NCBI GenBank assembly: GCA_020629335.1
Contig: JAHDDN010000015.1
Span: 1-29,012 of the forward strand
Length of the DNA stretch: 29,012 bases
Direction of reading: 5' to 3'
DNA from: Chitinophagales bacterium
GTDB lineage: Bacteria > Bacteroidota > Bacteroidia > Chitinophagales > UBA2359
Shown here: in pieces, positions 16,160 to 24,756 of the stretch
Numbering within the stretch: position 1 is the first letter of the stretch
How the letters are laid out: every line of letters starts with the position of its first letter
Notes under the pieces: generated by a model
Databases searched by the model: none
What the model was told of the DNA's origin: nothing
The model's input: only the letters and a program-made list of their open reading frames with translations
Program-made: the position numbers and the translations under genes

Positions 16160-19100
16160 TTATCTTATCAAGGTCAAATTGCCCTTCTCATTAAAAGTTT
16201 CTTTTGTTTTGTAAAGCACATTTACAGTATAGACATATACTTCCATCTCTTGGTCTACACCCCTAAAGGTGCCATCCCAAGTATCCTCTAAATTATTACT
16301 CTCAAAGACTTTCTCCCCCCAACGGTTGAATACTTTCCAAACGATGGTTCGAATTCCATTTCCATATACTTTGAGGATATCATTATTGCCATCTCCATTA
16401 GGAGAAAAGGCATTTGGAATACCCACAAAAGTAGGTGTATAAACGACTACTTCATCGCAGTAAATATCTTCACACCCACCAGCATTCATCACCGTTAAGC
16501 AAACCTGATAAGTCCCATCAGCTTCGTAAAAATGAGTAGGCTCAAATGCAGAAGAGGTCGTCCCATCTCCAAAATCCCAAGAATAAGAAATGGCATCAGC
16601 AGAACTCAAATTAGAAAAGTTAATGACTGTCTCAATCTCTGGATCTGTTGGTGTATAATTGAATAAAGCAGTAGGATAATCAAACATTTGAAAAGTATAA
16701 CTAATCGTATCCCTATCATTACAACTTGGAACCCTTTCAGCTATGAGTGTTACAGTAAAAGTACCTGTCTCATTATAAGTATGACTGACCACTTCTCCAG
16801 TGCCAGTAGTGCCATCTCCAAAATCCCAGTATAAAGAGTCCGCATTTAAGCTATTAGAAATAAATTCTAAATCGGCAGGAATACAGCCGTTAGGGATAGG
16901 AGGGAAGTTAGCTACTACTGTACCTAAAGAATCGGGGATATTGATTTGTAAGGTCTCCGTATCACTCAAATTACAATTGGGCGGCCCAGTAACCGTATAG
17001 GTAATATCGTAAGTGCCTGTCTCAAAATATTCATGTATCAAACTAGGTTCATTGCTAATAGTCCCATCTCCTAAATCCCAAGAGTGGGTATAAGCATTAT
17101 AACTATCATTATCAAAGCTGGCAGTCAAATTACCACACTCTAAAAATTCTTCAAAAAATGGATTAGCTGAAATACTATCATCTAATACCGTAACAGTAGT
17201 ATAAACAGTATCCGCCAAATTACAAGTAGCTGGGTCGCTACCGATGAGCATGACCTCATAGACGCCAGGTACCTCATAAGTATGGAATGGCTGTTGTTGA
17301 TCAGATGTATTGCCGTCTCCTAAATCCCAAAAGTAAGTTTCAGCATCTCCATATCCGCTAAATTGTAGTGAAAATGGAATACAGCCCGATTCTAAATGAT
17401 CATTAATATCTACATTCACTAGTAAATCAAAAGCAATTTTAATCATTCCTAAATTACAATTGTCGCTATTATTATTAGGCCCCCAAACGCCATTGGTAGT
17501 TGGGAAATTATCTGAGCCACCACAGCCTGCACAAACAGCCTGATAAATTTCTCCTTGTTTATTAAATCGGCTGGTGCCTCCATCTACATGCTCGCCACTT
17601 CCTTCAAAAAGGCCACCGCCACTATTTTCCCCATAGAAACTTCCATAGACTAAATCCCCAGCATCTGGAGATAGTACAAAGAAGTATAAGTCACTACCAT
17701 CCGTATTGTTTTTGAGTGCATCAGCAGTGACGGGTAATCCATTGGTAGTACCTGTTTCTATATTATGGGTTTGGTTGACATTCCCTCCCCAGCCTGATAC
17801 ATAAATATTACCACAAACATCTACTAAGAAAGCCGTTGGAGAAATATTGACAGAACTTCCACCTGAGCCAAATACGGTAGAAAGTTCGGTAGTTGATAAA
17901 TCATTACTCAATTTGTGGATAAATTGTTTGCCACCACTATTAGAATAAACATCATCACTAACTGGATAACTACCTTTCGTTTGTCCTACTACATAAACGC
18001 CATCATCGTCTGTTTCTACAAAATAACATTGATCATAAGAGTTGGTGCCTATATAAGTACCATTGATTAAATTACTATTAGCATTAGAAAGATTGACGAT
18101 AAAACCATCTGCTTGTCCACCATTATAATTGGTATTTAAAGCACCATTAGTAGTTGGAAAGTCATCACTTCTTGTTCCACCACAAACCATTAGGTTGTTA
18201 GCATTGTCAAACTTAAGAGAGTAGGCAGCATCTTCATCATCGCCCCCTAAAAAAGTACACCAATCTAAACCAGACAAATTCCAATTGAATTTAGCAACGC
18301 AACCGTCTATATCTCCCTGAAAAGTGTCTTCCAAAGCATTACTTGTAGTAGGAAAGTTAGAAGAATAGGTACAAGATGCAATATAAATATAGTCTTCATC
18401 AGCAATCACTTCTCCTCTCACCGCATCTCCATAATTATACTCTAATGCAAATTCTCCAGTTCGATTCAATCCATCATTTTGAGAACCTCCTAAATAAGTA
18501 GAGCCAATTAGTCCATCTCCATCTACATTTAATCTAGTCACCACTATATCTGATCCATTGACATAGCTAATATATTCTCCACCAGTAGTGGTAAAGTTTC
18601 CGCCATTAAAGTCAGAATCATAGGCATCACTTGTAGTAGGATAATTACTAGAGCCTGTAGTTCCAAATATAATTAACTCATCATCTTGAACGACTAAACT
18701 ATGTGGGGCATCTGCTTGATTACCTCCTAAGTAAGTGGAATAGATTTGATTGGCTCCATCTGGAGTGTACTTTGTAATAGCCATATCCATTTGTCCACCA
18801 CCGTAGGTTGTTTGATAAGCTCCTAAGGTGACAGGATAGGAGGAGGAGAATACGACACTTCCGCCATAAAAATTACCTGCGTCATCATAGGTAGCTGTAT
18901 AGCCCCAATTATCCGATATAGAACCAGAGAAAGAAGCAAATATTAATTCAGGATCAATGATTAAATCATACTTCTCATTATAACCATCGGGCAAATCGAA
19001 AGTGAGTTTTTTGTTTTTTAATTTGAAATGGCAAGTTACAGGGACCTCTTTACCTCCAATTTTTTGATAGGCATAAGGAGCTAATTCGACGATCTCATTG

Positions 19101-19687
19101 ACTTTGGTTTTCATGATTAGGTTGCCGTCTTCCATGCTTATTTTGTCTAAGCCATCAAATTGCATCTTAATATCAGATGCTTTGGCTCTTGGAGAGACAA
19201 TGAAATCATATTTGAAGTGAGTATCTTCACTATATACCACTGCATCAATGCCATCGTATAAGTCGTGATAATGTATTTTTTTATATAAGGAGACATTGCT
19301 TGCCCAACAAGTAGAATCACTGCCCAAGAAATAGTTTTGAGGTACGCCAGTAGTCGTTTTTCCTTCAATAGAATTATTGCTATTAGCTCCTAAAAAATTG
19401 ATTTGATAAGCATGGCCCCAATATTTGCGATCTTTATGGTGGGTCTTAGCTTCACCATGTCCATGTGCGAAAGCCTCTTCTTCTATAAATTGAAAGGTAA
19501 ATTTATTATCCTCAGCATAGAAGTAGCCACTGGGTAAATTAGCCTTAAACACTACATTATCATGCCATTGACCTTCATTGGGAATGAAATTAAGCTCCTT
19601 AAATGTAACTTGCTCATGAGCATATAGTGATGGAACACTAATGAATATACAGGCAATTAACCAAAGAATTGGGCGGATTGTAAACAT
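16160..19687 (-). CDS. Secreted PKD/SBBP-repeat protein with gliding-type (T9SS type B) C-terminal domain
   Basis: A 1175-residue cell-surface or secreted protein. A Sec signal peptide spans about 1-23. A DUF7948-type domain follows (FIPNEGQWHDNVVFKA, about 30-250). SBBP/beta-propeller-like repeats run from about 255 to 740, marked by STYLGG and YPTT/FPTT motifs at each turn. Four PKD domains each carry the WDxGDG core (WDLGDGNTS, WDLGDGTIS, WDFGDGTTG, WDFGDGTTS). The final ~90 residues are the CHU_C/gliding-associated domain (IPNAFSPNGDGNND, VFNRWGEKVFES, DTWDGTFRG), which targets such proteins through the type IX secretion system. Likely roles are adhesion, gliding or surface binding. It is tail-to-tail with the sigma-54 regulator. 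The leader is about 50 bases from an AT-rich gap showing no clear promoter boxes. Confidence 0.92.
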   Translation of the reverse strand: MFTIRPILWLIACIFISVPSLYAHEQVTFKELNFIPNEGQWHDNVVFKANLPSGYFYAEDNKFTFQFIEEEAFAHGHGEAKTHHKDRKYWGHAYQINFLGANSNNSIEGKTTTGVPQNYFLGSDSTCWASNVSLYKKIHYHDLYDGIDAVVYSEDTHFKYDFIVSPRAKASDIKMQFDGLDKISMEDGNLIMKTKVNEIVELAPYAYQKIGGKEVPVTCHFKLKNKKLTFDLPDGYNEKYDLIIDPELIFASFSGSISDNWGYTATYDDAGNFYGGSVVFSSSYPVTLGAYQTTYGGGQMDMAITKYTPDGANQIYSTYLGGNQADAPHSLVVQDDELIIFGTTGSSNYPTTSDAYDSDFNGGNFTTTGGEYISYVNGSDIVVTRLNVDGDGLIGSTYLGGSQNDGLNRTGEFALEYNYGDAVRGEVIADEDYIYIASCTYSSNFPTTSNALEDTFQGDIDGCVAKFNWNLSGLDWCTFLGGDDEDAAYSLKFDNANNLMVCGGTRSDDFPTTNGALNTNYNGGQADGFIVNLSNANSNLINGTYIGTNSYDQCYFVETDDDGVYVVGQTKGSYPVSDDVYSNSGGKQFIHKLSNDLSTTELSTVFGSGGSSVNISPTAFLVDVCGNIYVSGWGGNVNQTHNIETGTTNGLPVTADALKNNTDGSDLYFFVLSPDAGDLVYGSFYGENSGGGLFEGSGEHVDGGTSRFNKQGEIYQAVCAGCGGSDNFPTTNGVWGPNNNSDNCNLGMIKIAFDLLVNVDINDHLESGCIPFSLQFSGYGDAETYFWDLGDGNTSDQQQPFHTYEVPGVYEVMLIGSDPATCNLADTVYTTVTVLDDSISANPFFEEFLECGNLTASFDNDSYNAYTHSWDLGDGTISNEPSLIHEYFETGTYDITYTVTGPPNCNLSDTETLQINIPDSLGTVVANFPPIPNGCIPADLEFISNSLNADSLYWDFGDGTTGTGEVVSHTYNETGTFTVTLIAERVPSCNDRDTISYTFQMFDYPTALFNYTPTDPEIETVINFSNLSSADAISYSWDFGDGTTSSAFEPTHFYEADGTYQVCLTVMNAGGCEDIYCDEVVVYTPTFVGIPNAFSPNGDGNNDILKVYGNGIRTIVWKVFNRWGEKVFESNNLEDTWDGTFRGVDQEMEVYVYTVNVLYKTKETFNEKGNLTLIR

Positions 19688-19815
19688 AAAAAATCTTAGT
19701 TGGATGAATTACTACTACTAAAAATAACGTTAAACCGCTTGTTTTAGTAGGTGAGGAATACTAAAATAATAATTTTGTGTATTTATTCTCTCAATACTCC
19801 ATCACTTTGTAGACG

Positions 19816-21939
19816 CTAAAAAAGGTATTTGAGTTCAAATCCAGCGAAAAAATGAGTCGGTGGTGCTGGCTGAAAATATCGTTTTCCGAAAGCGTTTAGG
19901 TCATTACCGAGGCTATATTTCTCGTCCAATAAGTTATTTCCTACTCCATAAACATCCAATTGCCAATGAGACTTGATGAATTGGCGATAACCCATTCTTA
20001 GATTGACTAAGTGATAAGCACCAGAAAATACCTCATTGGAGTCAGTGAGTGGTATTTCGTCTGTGAAATTATAGCTCAAGTTAATATAAGGACCCCATTG
20101 GGTATGCCAGTCGATGCCTGCCGCCAAAATATTGGGGGCTACACCAGTTACCAAATTGTTAGAGTAATCCACATTTTCGCCGCCTGTTCGCTTTTTATAC
20201 TGATCGAATAGGAAGTGATGGCGGGTGTAGCTGGCCCAAGTCTTGAGTAAGGCTAAAGCAGGATTCGCATTTTGGGCAAAGATATAGTTAGCGTATACTT
20301 CTAAGCCCTTATTATCTGTTTTACCAGCATTATAAAATAGAACGGTGCCATTTTCAGCTACTTGGTTGACGATGGCATCATCTAATTTGAGTAGGAAGGC
20401 GCTAATATCAAAATTGAAACGATCTTTGAAAAGGGTGCCTCTCACGCCTGCCTCCCAATTAGTCCCTTTTTCTGCTAACAGCTCCGTATTGATAGTTCCT
20501 TCGCTGGTACGCACTTCATCTAAAGTAGGAGGGGAGAATCCTCGGCTCATACTGATGTGTAAGCCTACTTTGTCATGGATTGTTTTGCTAAGGGCAATAC
20601 GAGGACTTATGACAGCTTCAAAATCGATTTCACTTTCGGAAAACATTCCTAAGTAATTCACTCGCTCAATATCATAGCCAGAACGATTCCAACTAAGCCC
20701 TAAGGTGAAAAGCAAATCACCAGGTAGCGATAATTCTGCTTGTTGGAATAAGAAGTATTGTTGTGGTTGAATATCGTCTGCAAAATTGAGGGTGTCTTTT
20801 TGTCCATCTATATTACCGAAGTTTTTGGCATCGGACCAAGCTTTTTGATATTCGGCTCCAATTTTCCAATCGAGCTTCATTTGTTCGTTGAGAATCGTTT
20901 TGTAGTTGATATAGGCACGCCATCCGTAGGCGGTTTGTGCTTCTGTTTTATAATTAGTATTGAAGGGGTTTTCTAATTGGGTATTGGCTCCATAAACACT
21001 CATGACTGCCTTCCAGTTATCATTAAAGAGGTGTTTGAAAGAGAGGCCGCTATAGAGTGTTTGTCGATCAATAGAGGCATTTTTTTCTTCGCTTCCTGGA
21101 CGGGCCATGCTTGGATCTTCGGCAAATTGATCTTCATTGAGTCCGCCAGGTAATTCGTATTGCAAATCAGCTAAGAGGGTGAATAGAGAAATGCTGCTTT
21201 TCTCGGAAGGATAGAAATTGGATTGCAAATAGACTACATCTCGATTTAAGGCGCTATGCTGTCTGTATCCTTCGGCTTCTTGGTGGGCGTAATGGAGTTT
21301 GATACCGCCATTTTTCAAAGCGGCATTGGCTTGTGCGCTATATTTGAAATTACCAAGGTCGCCGATAGAACTTCCGATGGCTAAGCTGTTTTGATAATCC
21401 GCTTGTCTACTTTTTAGGCTGAGGGCACCTCCATTACCTGCTCCAAATAAGCTAGATGCAGGCCCTTTGATCAACTCTATTTCATTGATGGTGTTAATAT
21501 CTATTAGATTGATAGGGGTGGAGCCATTGGGTTCTGTGAATGGAATATCATCCCAATACACTTTTATATTTCGGACACCGAAGGGAGAGCGGAGGCTACT
21601 TCCTCTGATGGACATACGGAAACTACCAGGCGCACGTCTTTCCATTCGGACTCCTGCTATGGTGTTCATGCTATAGATCATAGTGGTCGGATCAAAGCGG
21701 TCTAGTGCTTTTCGATCTAATAGAGCGATGGCTCCAGCAGTTTCTATAAGTTTGCGTTCTTGTTCGTAGCCTTTTACGACGACTTCATTGAGTTGTTGGG
21801 GGAGGCTGTTTGGGTAAGTGGCCATTGTGTCGGCTATCTGCGATTTATTGCTATCTTTATCGTAGGTATTATCGCCTTCTTGGGCGTTCAATTGTAGGTG
21901 GAGGATTAGGAGGAGGAGTAGTAGAGTGTGTTTTTGCAT
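19816..21939 (-). CDS. TonB-dependent outer-membrane receptor (FecA-like iron-type)
   Basis: A 707-residue TonB-dependent transporter. A very Leu-rich Sec signal peptide spans 1-19. A TonB-box-like lead-in (QQLNEVVVKGYEQERK) begins near residue 48, and the plug covers about 55-175 (IAGVRMERRAPGSFRMSIRG, then ELIKGPASSLFGAGNGGALS). The barrel ends in a C-terminal Phe (GFELKYLF). No carboxypeptidase-D-like domain is present, unlike the receptor at 2468. The plug sequence resembles the FecA/Fe3+-siderophore group, so ferric-chelate uptake is likely, but the ligand cannot be fixed. Codons favour C in third positions (CTC, CTA, ACC, GCC), so the plus strand is G-biased here. The DUF547 gene is divergent across 465 repeat-bearing bases. 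Confidence 0.9.
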   Translation of the reverse strand: MQKHTLLLLLLILHLQLNAQEGDNTYDKDSNKSQIADTMATYPNSLPQQLNEVVVKGYEQERKLIETAGAIALLDRKALDRFDPTTMIYSMNTIAGVRMERRAPGSFRMSIRGSSLRSPFGVRNIKVYWDDIPFTEPNGSTPINLIDINTINEIELIKGPASSLFGAGNGGALSLKSRQADYQNSLAIGSSIGDLGNFKYSAQANAALKNGGIKLHYAHQEAEGYRQHSALNRDVVYLQSNFYPSEKSSISLFTLLADLQYELPGGLNEDQFAEDPSMARPGSEEKNASIDRQTLYSGLSFKHLFNDNWKAVMSVYGANTQLENPFNTNYKTEAQTAYGWRAYINYKTILNEQMKLDWKIGAEYQKAWSDAKNFGNIDGQKDTLNFADDIQPQQYFLFQQAELSLPGDLLFTLGLSWNRSGYDIERVNYLGMFSESEIDFEAVISPRIALSKTIHDKVGLHISMSRGFSPPTLDEVRTSEGTINTELLAEKGTNWEAGVRGTLFKDRFNFDISAFLLKLDDAIVNQVAENGTVLFYNAGKTDNKGLEVYANYIFAQNANPALALLKTWASYTRHHFLFDQYKKRTGGENVDYSNNLVTGVAPNILAAGIDWHTQWGPYINLSYNFTDEIPLTDSNEVFSGAYHLVNLRMGYRQFIKSHWQLDVYGVGNNLLDEKYSLGNDLNAFGKRYFQPAPPTHFFAGFELKYLF

Positions 21940-21993
21940 TTTTGGTGTATTGGTTGATTAGTTAATTGGTTGTCTATAGCTCTAATATACTAA

Positions 21994-22112
21994 CTGATGT
22001 TACGCGAGGTATTTAATAAACCTTCTGATAATCAATTATTTACAACAAATGACTATAATTAATTAATTGACTGATTATCAAGCACTTAGTTGATTGTGGC
22101 GCGTAACATCAG
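21994..22112. repeat. 119-base inverted-repeat element, possible MITE
   Basis: Perfect 13-base terminal inverted repeats (CTGATGTTACGCG at 21994-22006, complement at 22100-22112) enclose an AT-rich interior with a second nested pair (TGATAATCA at 22026-22034 with TGATTATCA at 22072-22080). The 11-base sequence CTAATATACTA flanks it on both sides (21982-21992 and 22116-22126), like an imperfectly placed target duplication. No coding frame is present. It is compatible with a short non-autonomous transposon or a cruciform-forming regulatory site upstream of the TonB receptor. Confidence 0.6.
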
Positions 22113-22154
22113 ATACTAATATACTATTACACTACTACACTAATTGTCCAAAAA

Positions 22155-22377
22155 TGGCTTAGGGATGGTAGTGGTATGTGGCGTGATGAAGTAGCTTACG
22201 GAACTTAGGCAGACGCAGGCTGGCCCGAAGGGCAGACAAGTATGCCTTAGTGGAGTAGCTGCTGAATAGCCACATAATAACGGACAGCCCGACCTTTCCT
22301 CATTTTTTCATTCGTGGGCGCACACATAGGTAGCGCCCCTACGGTCGAATGAAAAAATGAGGAAAGGGAAGCCCCAA
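22155..22377 (-). repeat. Structured dispersed repeat, copy B
   Basis: A 223-base copy, inverted relative to copies A and C. The conserved part is exactly 138 bases (22155-22292) and about 83% identical to copy A; the 30 bases at its conserved end are identical. The copy-specific hairpin has perfect 22-base arms (22293-22314 with 22346-22367), unrelated in sequence to those of A and C. Its loop carries a different palindromic GC-rich motif (GGGCGCACACATAGGTAGCG). It lies in the divergent gap before the DUF547 gene, ending 27 bases before that start codon, so it may affect that gene's promoter or leader. Confidence 0.88.
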
Positions 22378-22404
22378 ATTTAAACAACAAAATTAATTAT
22401 AAAA

Positions 22405-23175
22405 ATGAGAATATTAATCATTGGAATGGCAGCTTTGCTGACTTTATTGACTATTTCCTGTTCTGTTGGAAAGAATGGGCATTTGAAGAGTGGGGATGAT
22501 GCGCCTGTGAGTCATGCGATTTGGGATGAATTATTGAAAAAGTATGTGTCGGATGATGGTTTGGTGGATTATAAGGGCTTTGTGAAAGATAGGGCACGTT
22601 TGGGAGAATATACAGATTTGTTGGGGACGGTTTATCCGAATAAGAATTGGTCGGAGGCGGAGCAATTGGCTTATTGGATTAATGTGTATAATGCTTTTAC
22701 GGTGCAGATTGTGGTGGATAATTATCCTGTGGAGAGTATTAAAGATATTAGTTCGGCATTGAGTATTCCGTTTGTAAATACAGTTTGGGATGTGAAGTTT
22801 GTGAAGTTGAGGGAAGAAACATTGGATTTGAATCAGGTGGAGCATGGTATTTTGCGGACTTATTTTGAGGAGCCTCGTATACATTTTGCGGTGAATTGTG
22901 CGTCGGGTTCTTGTCCGATTTTGCGAAAGGAGGCTTTTGTGGCGGATAAATTGGAGGCTCAATTGGAGGAGCAGACTCGTTTGTTTGTGAATGATAAAAG
23001 TCGGAATGTCATTACTGCCAATGAATTACAGTTGTCGAAGATTTTTTCGTGGTTTAAGGGAGATTTTACTAAGCAGGGAAGTTTGATTGAGTTTTTGAAT
23101 CGGTATAGTGATACGCCTATAGATGTGAATGCGAGTATTAGTCATTTGGATTATGATTGGACCTTAAATGAATAA
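22405..23175 (+). CDS. DUF547 lipoprotein
   Basis: A 256-residue predicted lipoprotein. The leader ends at a Cys19 lipobox (LTISC). A DUF547 domain spans about residues 40-250, with family-typical stretches VDYKGFVKD, EQLAYWINVYNAFTVQIVVDNYPVESIKDI, LNQVEHGILRTYF, HFAVNCASGSCPILR and LSKIFSWFKGDF. The conserved Cys pair in the CASGSCP motif suggests a catalytic or redox site, but the biochemical function is unknown. Codon use is striking, with leucine mostly TTG and many GTG, GCG, TCG and GAG codons, giving a much stronger G excess on the coding strand than in the plus-strand genes to its right. It is probably monocistronic, with hairpin element D1 downstream. Confidence 0.88.
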   Translation: MRILIIGMAALLTLLTISCSVGKNGHLKSGDDAPVSHAIWDELLKKYVSDDGLVDYKGFVKDRARLGEYTDLLGTVYPNKNWSEAEQLAYWINVYNAFTVQIVVDNYPVESIKDISSALSIPFVNTVWDVKFVKLREETLDLNQVEHGILRTYFEEPRIHFAVNCASGSCPILRKEAFVADKLEAQLEEQTRLFVNDKSRNVITANELQLSKIFSWFKGDFTKQGSLIEFLNRYSDTPIDVNASISHLDYDWTLNE

Positions 23176-23282
23176 TATTTTACGTTAAGTGAAGTTTGTG
23201 TAAATCTTAGTTTAATATTAAATTAAATTTTGCTCAAGTGGTATGAAATTCTATTTCTTTTTTATTAATTTGCAGATTGTGC

Positions 23283-23449
23283 TTAGTGGCTCAATTTATA
23301 AGTCCTTGACAGCCCAAGTTTTGTCTTTTTACGATTCTACTTCGTTATTTTTTCGTTCCGTAGCCTTGCTATGGGTCTCAAAAATGCCTTGTATAATCGC
23401 AAAAAATACTACAACTTAACTGTCAGAGACTTATAAACTGAACCATTAG
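23283..23449 (+). repeat. Arm-variable hairpin element, copy D1
   Basis: Outer 30-base arms (23283-23312 and 23420-23449) match at 24 positions, and several differences are transitions that still allow G-U pairs; GTCAGAGACTTATAAACTGA lies in the right arm. Inside, a further imperfect stem leads to a 57-base core (23340-23396) that is 48/57 identical to copy D2 at 27590-27646. The core contains the hairpin CCGTAGC-CTT-GCTATGG and then CTCAAAAATGCCTTG. The element ends 36 bases before purA and is oriented the same way relative to the next gene as D2. The remaining bases of this 310-base gap (23176-23282) are AT-rich with nothing I can name. Confidence 0.75.
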
Positions 23450-23485
23450 AAATGTTTCTAACGTTATTCATTTAAAATAAATTTC

Positions 23486-24748
23486 ATGCCGGCAAAGGTT
23501 ATTATTGGGAGTCAATGGGGAGATGAAGGAAAAGGTAAGATTACTGATTTATTGGCTTCTAAGGCGGACAAGGTTGTTCGTTTTCAAGGAGGCAATAATG
23601 CAGGACATACTATCGTCGTAAAAGATGAGATTTTTAAATTGCATTTAGTTCCTTCGGGTTCCATTTATGGTAAAGACTGTATGATTGCAAGTGGAGTGGT
23701 CGTTGATCCAGGTATTTTATTGGAGGAGTTAGACAAGCTTAAAAAATTGGGGCTTGATTTTAATTTGGTAATTGATTCTTTAGCGAATATTATCATGCCT
23801 TATCATAAGCAGTTAGATGCTTTGAAAGAGGCGGAATTAGGTAAGCAGAAAATAGGCACTACGAAAAAGGGAATCGGGCCTTGTTATGCTGATCGGGTGA
23901 GTAGAAGTGGAATACGTTTTTCTGATTTATTAGATCCAGAGATATTTAAGGAGAAGTTGCGGAAAAATTATAGAGAGAAGCGCCTTTTGGTAGAGCGAAT
24001 TTATAATTCAAAAATGGAGCATACTGAATCGGAAATTTTTGATACTTATATGGCTTTTGCAGAAAGATTACGCTCATTAGAGGGGGATGTATCCACTATG
24101 GTTAATGAAGGTTTATCAGCTGAGTCTAATGTCCTTTTTGAGGGGGCTCAAGGAACATTCTTAGATGTAGTATATGGAACTTATCCTTATGTTACTTCTT
24201 CCCACACAATTTCTGGAGGCGTCTTTTCTAATGTTGGTATACCGCCCATGAATATGGAAGTACTTGGTGTGGTAAAAGCCTATACGACTCGTGTAGGTTC
24301 TGGGCCTTTTTTAACAGAATTAAATGATAAAACGGGTGAGTTGATTCGATTAAATGGCCATGAGTATGGTACAACTACAGGTCGTGCAAGAAGATGTGGT
24401 TGGTTAGATTTAGTGATGTTAAAGCAAGCTCACCAATTAAATGGCTTCACAGAATTGGCCTTAACTAAGTTAGATGTTCTGACTGGTGTTGGTAATATAA
24501 AAGTTGCGACTAAATATATGTTAGGGGATCGTTCCGTGAATTTTTCGGAAGGTATCTTAAATGCAGACAAATGCCAAGTAGAATATAAAGAATTTGATGC
24601 TTTTGAAGTAACACAAGATATGGCAAGCTATTCAGAGCTACCGCCTAAGGCTCAAGAATATGTCCAATTTATCGAAGATTTTATTGGCGTAAAAGTGAGC
24701 ATCGTTTCGGTAGGTCCGAATAGATCGCATTCTATTTTTAGAGCATAA
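23486..24748 (+). CDS. purA: Adenylosuccinate synthetase
   Basis: A 420-residue cytoplasmic enzyme, typical length. It catalyses GTP-dependent joining of aspartate to IMP, the first committed step from IMP to AMP; the product is cleaved by PurB. The P-loop-like GSQWGDEGKGK begins at residue 8. The catalytic Asp13 and His41 (GGNNAGHT) match the E. coli numbering exactly. Other conserved blocks are IGTTKKGIGPCYADRVSR, NVLFEGAQGTFLDV, GTYPYVTSS, GVVKAYTTRVGSGPF, TTTGRARRCGWLD and a guanine-binding region near the C-terminus (KVSIVSVGPNRS). It ends 8 bases from a convergent gene. The long hairpin element D1 lies just upstream and may be part of its leader. Confidence 0.97.
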   Translation: MPAKVIIGSQWGDEGKGKITDLLASKADKVVRFQGGNNAGHTIVVKDEIFKLHLVPSGSIYGKDCMIASGVVVDPGILLEELDKLKKLGLDFNLVIDSLANIIMPYHKQLDALKEAELGKQKIGTTKKGIGPCYADRVSRSGIRFSDLLDPEIFKEKLRKNYREKRLLVERIYNSKMEHTESEIFDTYMAFAERLRSLEGDVSTMVNEGLSAESNVLFEGAQGTFLDVVYGTYPYVTSSHTISGGVFSNVGIPPMNMEVLGVVKAYTTRVGSGPFLTELNDKTGELIRLNGHEYGTTTGRARRCGWLDLVMLKQAHQLNGFTELALTKLDVLTGVGNIKVATKYMLGDRSVNFSEGILNADKCQVEYKEFDAFEVTQDMASYSELPPKAQEYVQFIEDFIGVKVSIVSVGPNRSHSIFRA

Positions 24749-24756
24749 GTCTGATT

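Noticed and set aside
22531..22962. A 143-codon minus-strand frame opposite the DUF547 gene.
   Set aside because: It is rich in His, Arg, Thr and Ile from reverse reading of TTG/GTG/GAT-rich codons, and the plus-strand frame has clear family motifs.
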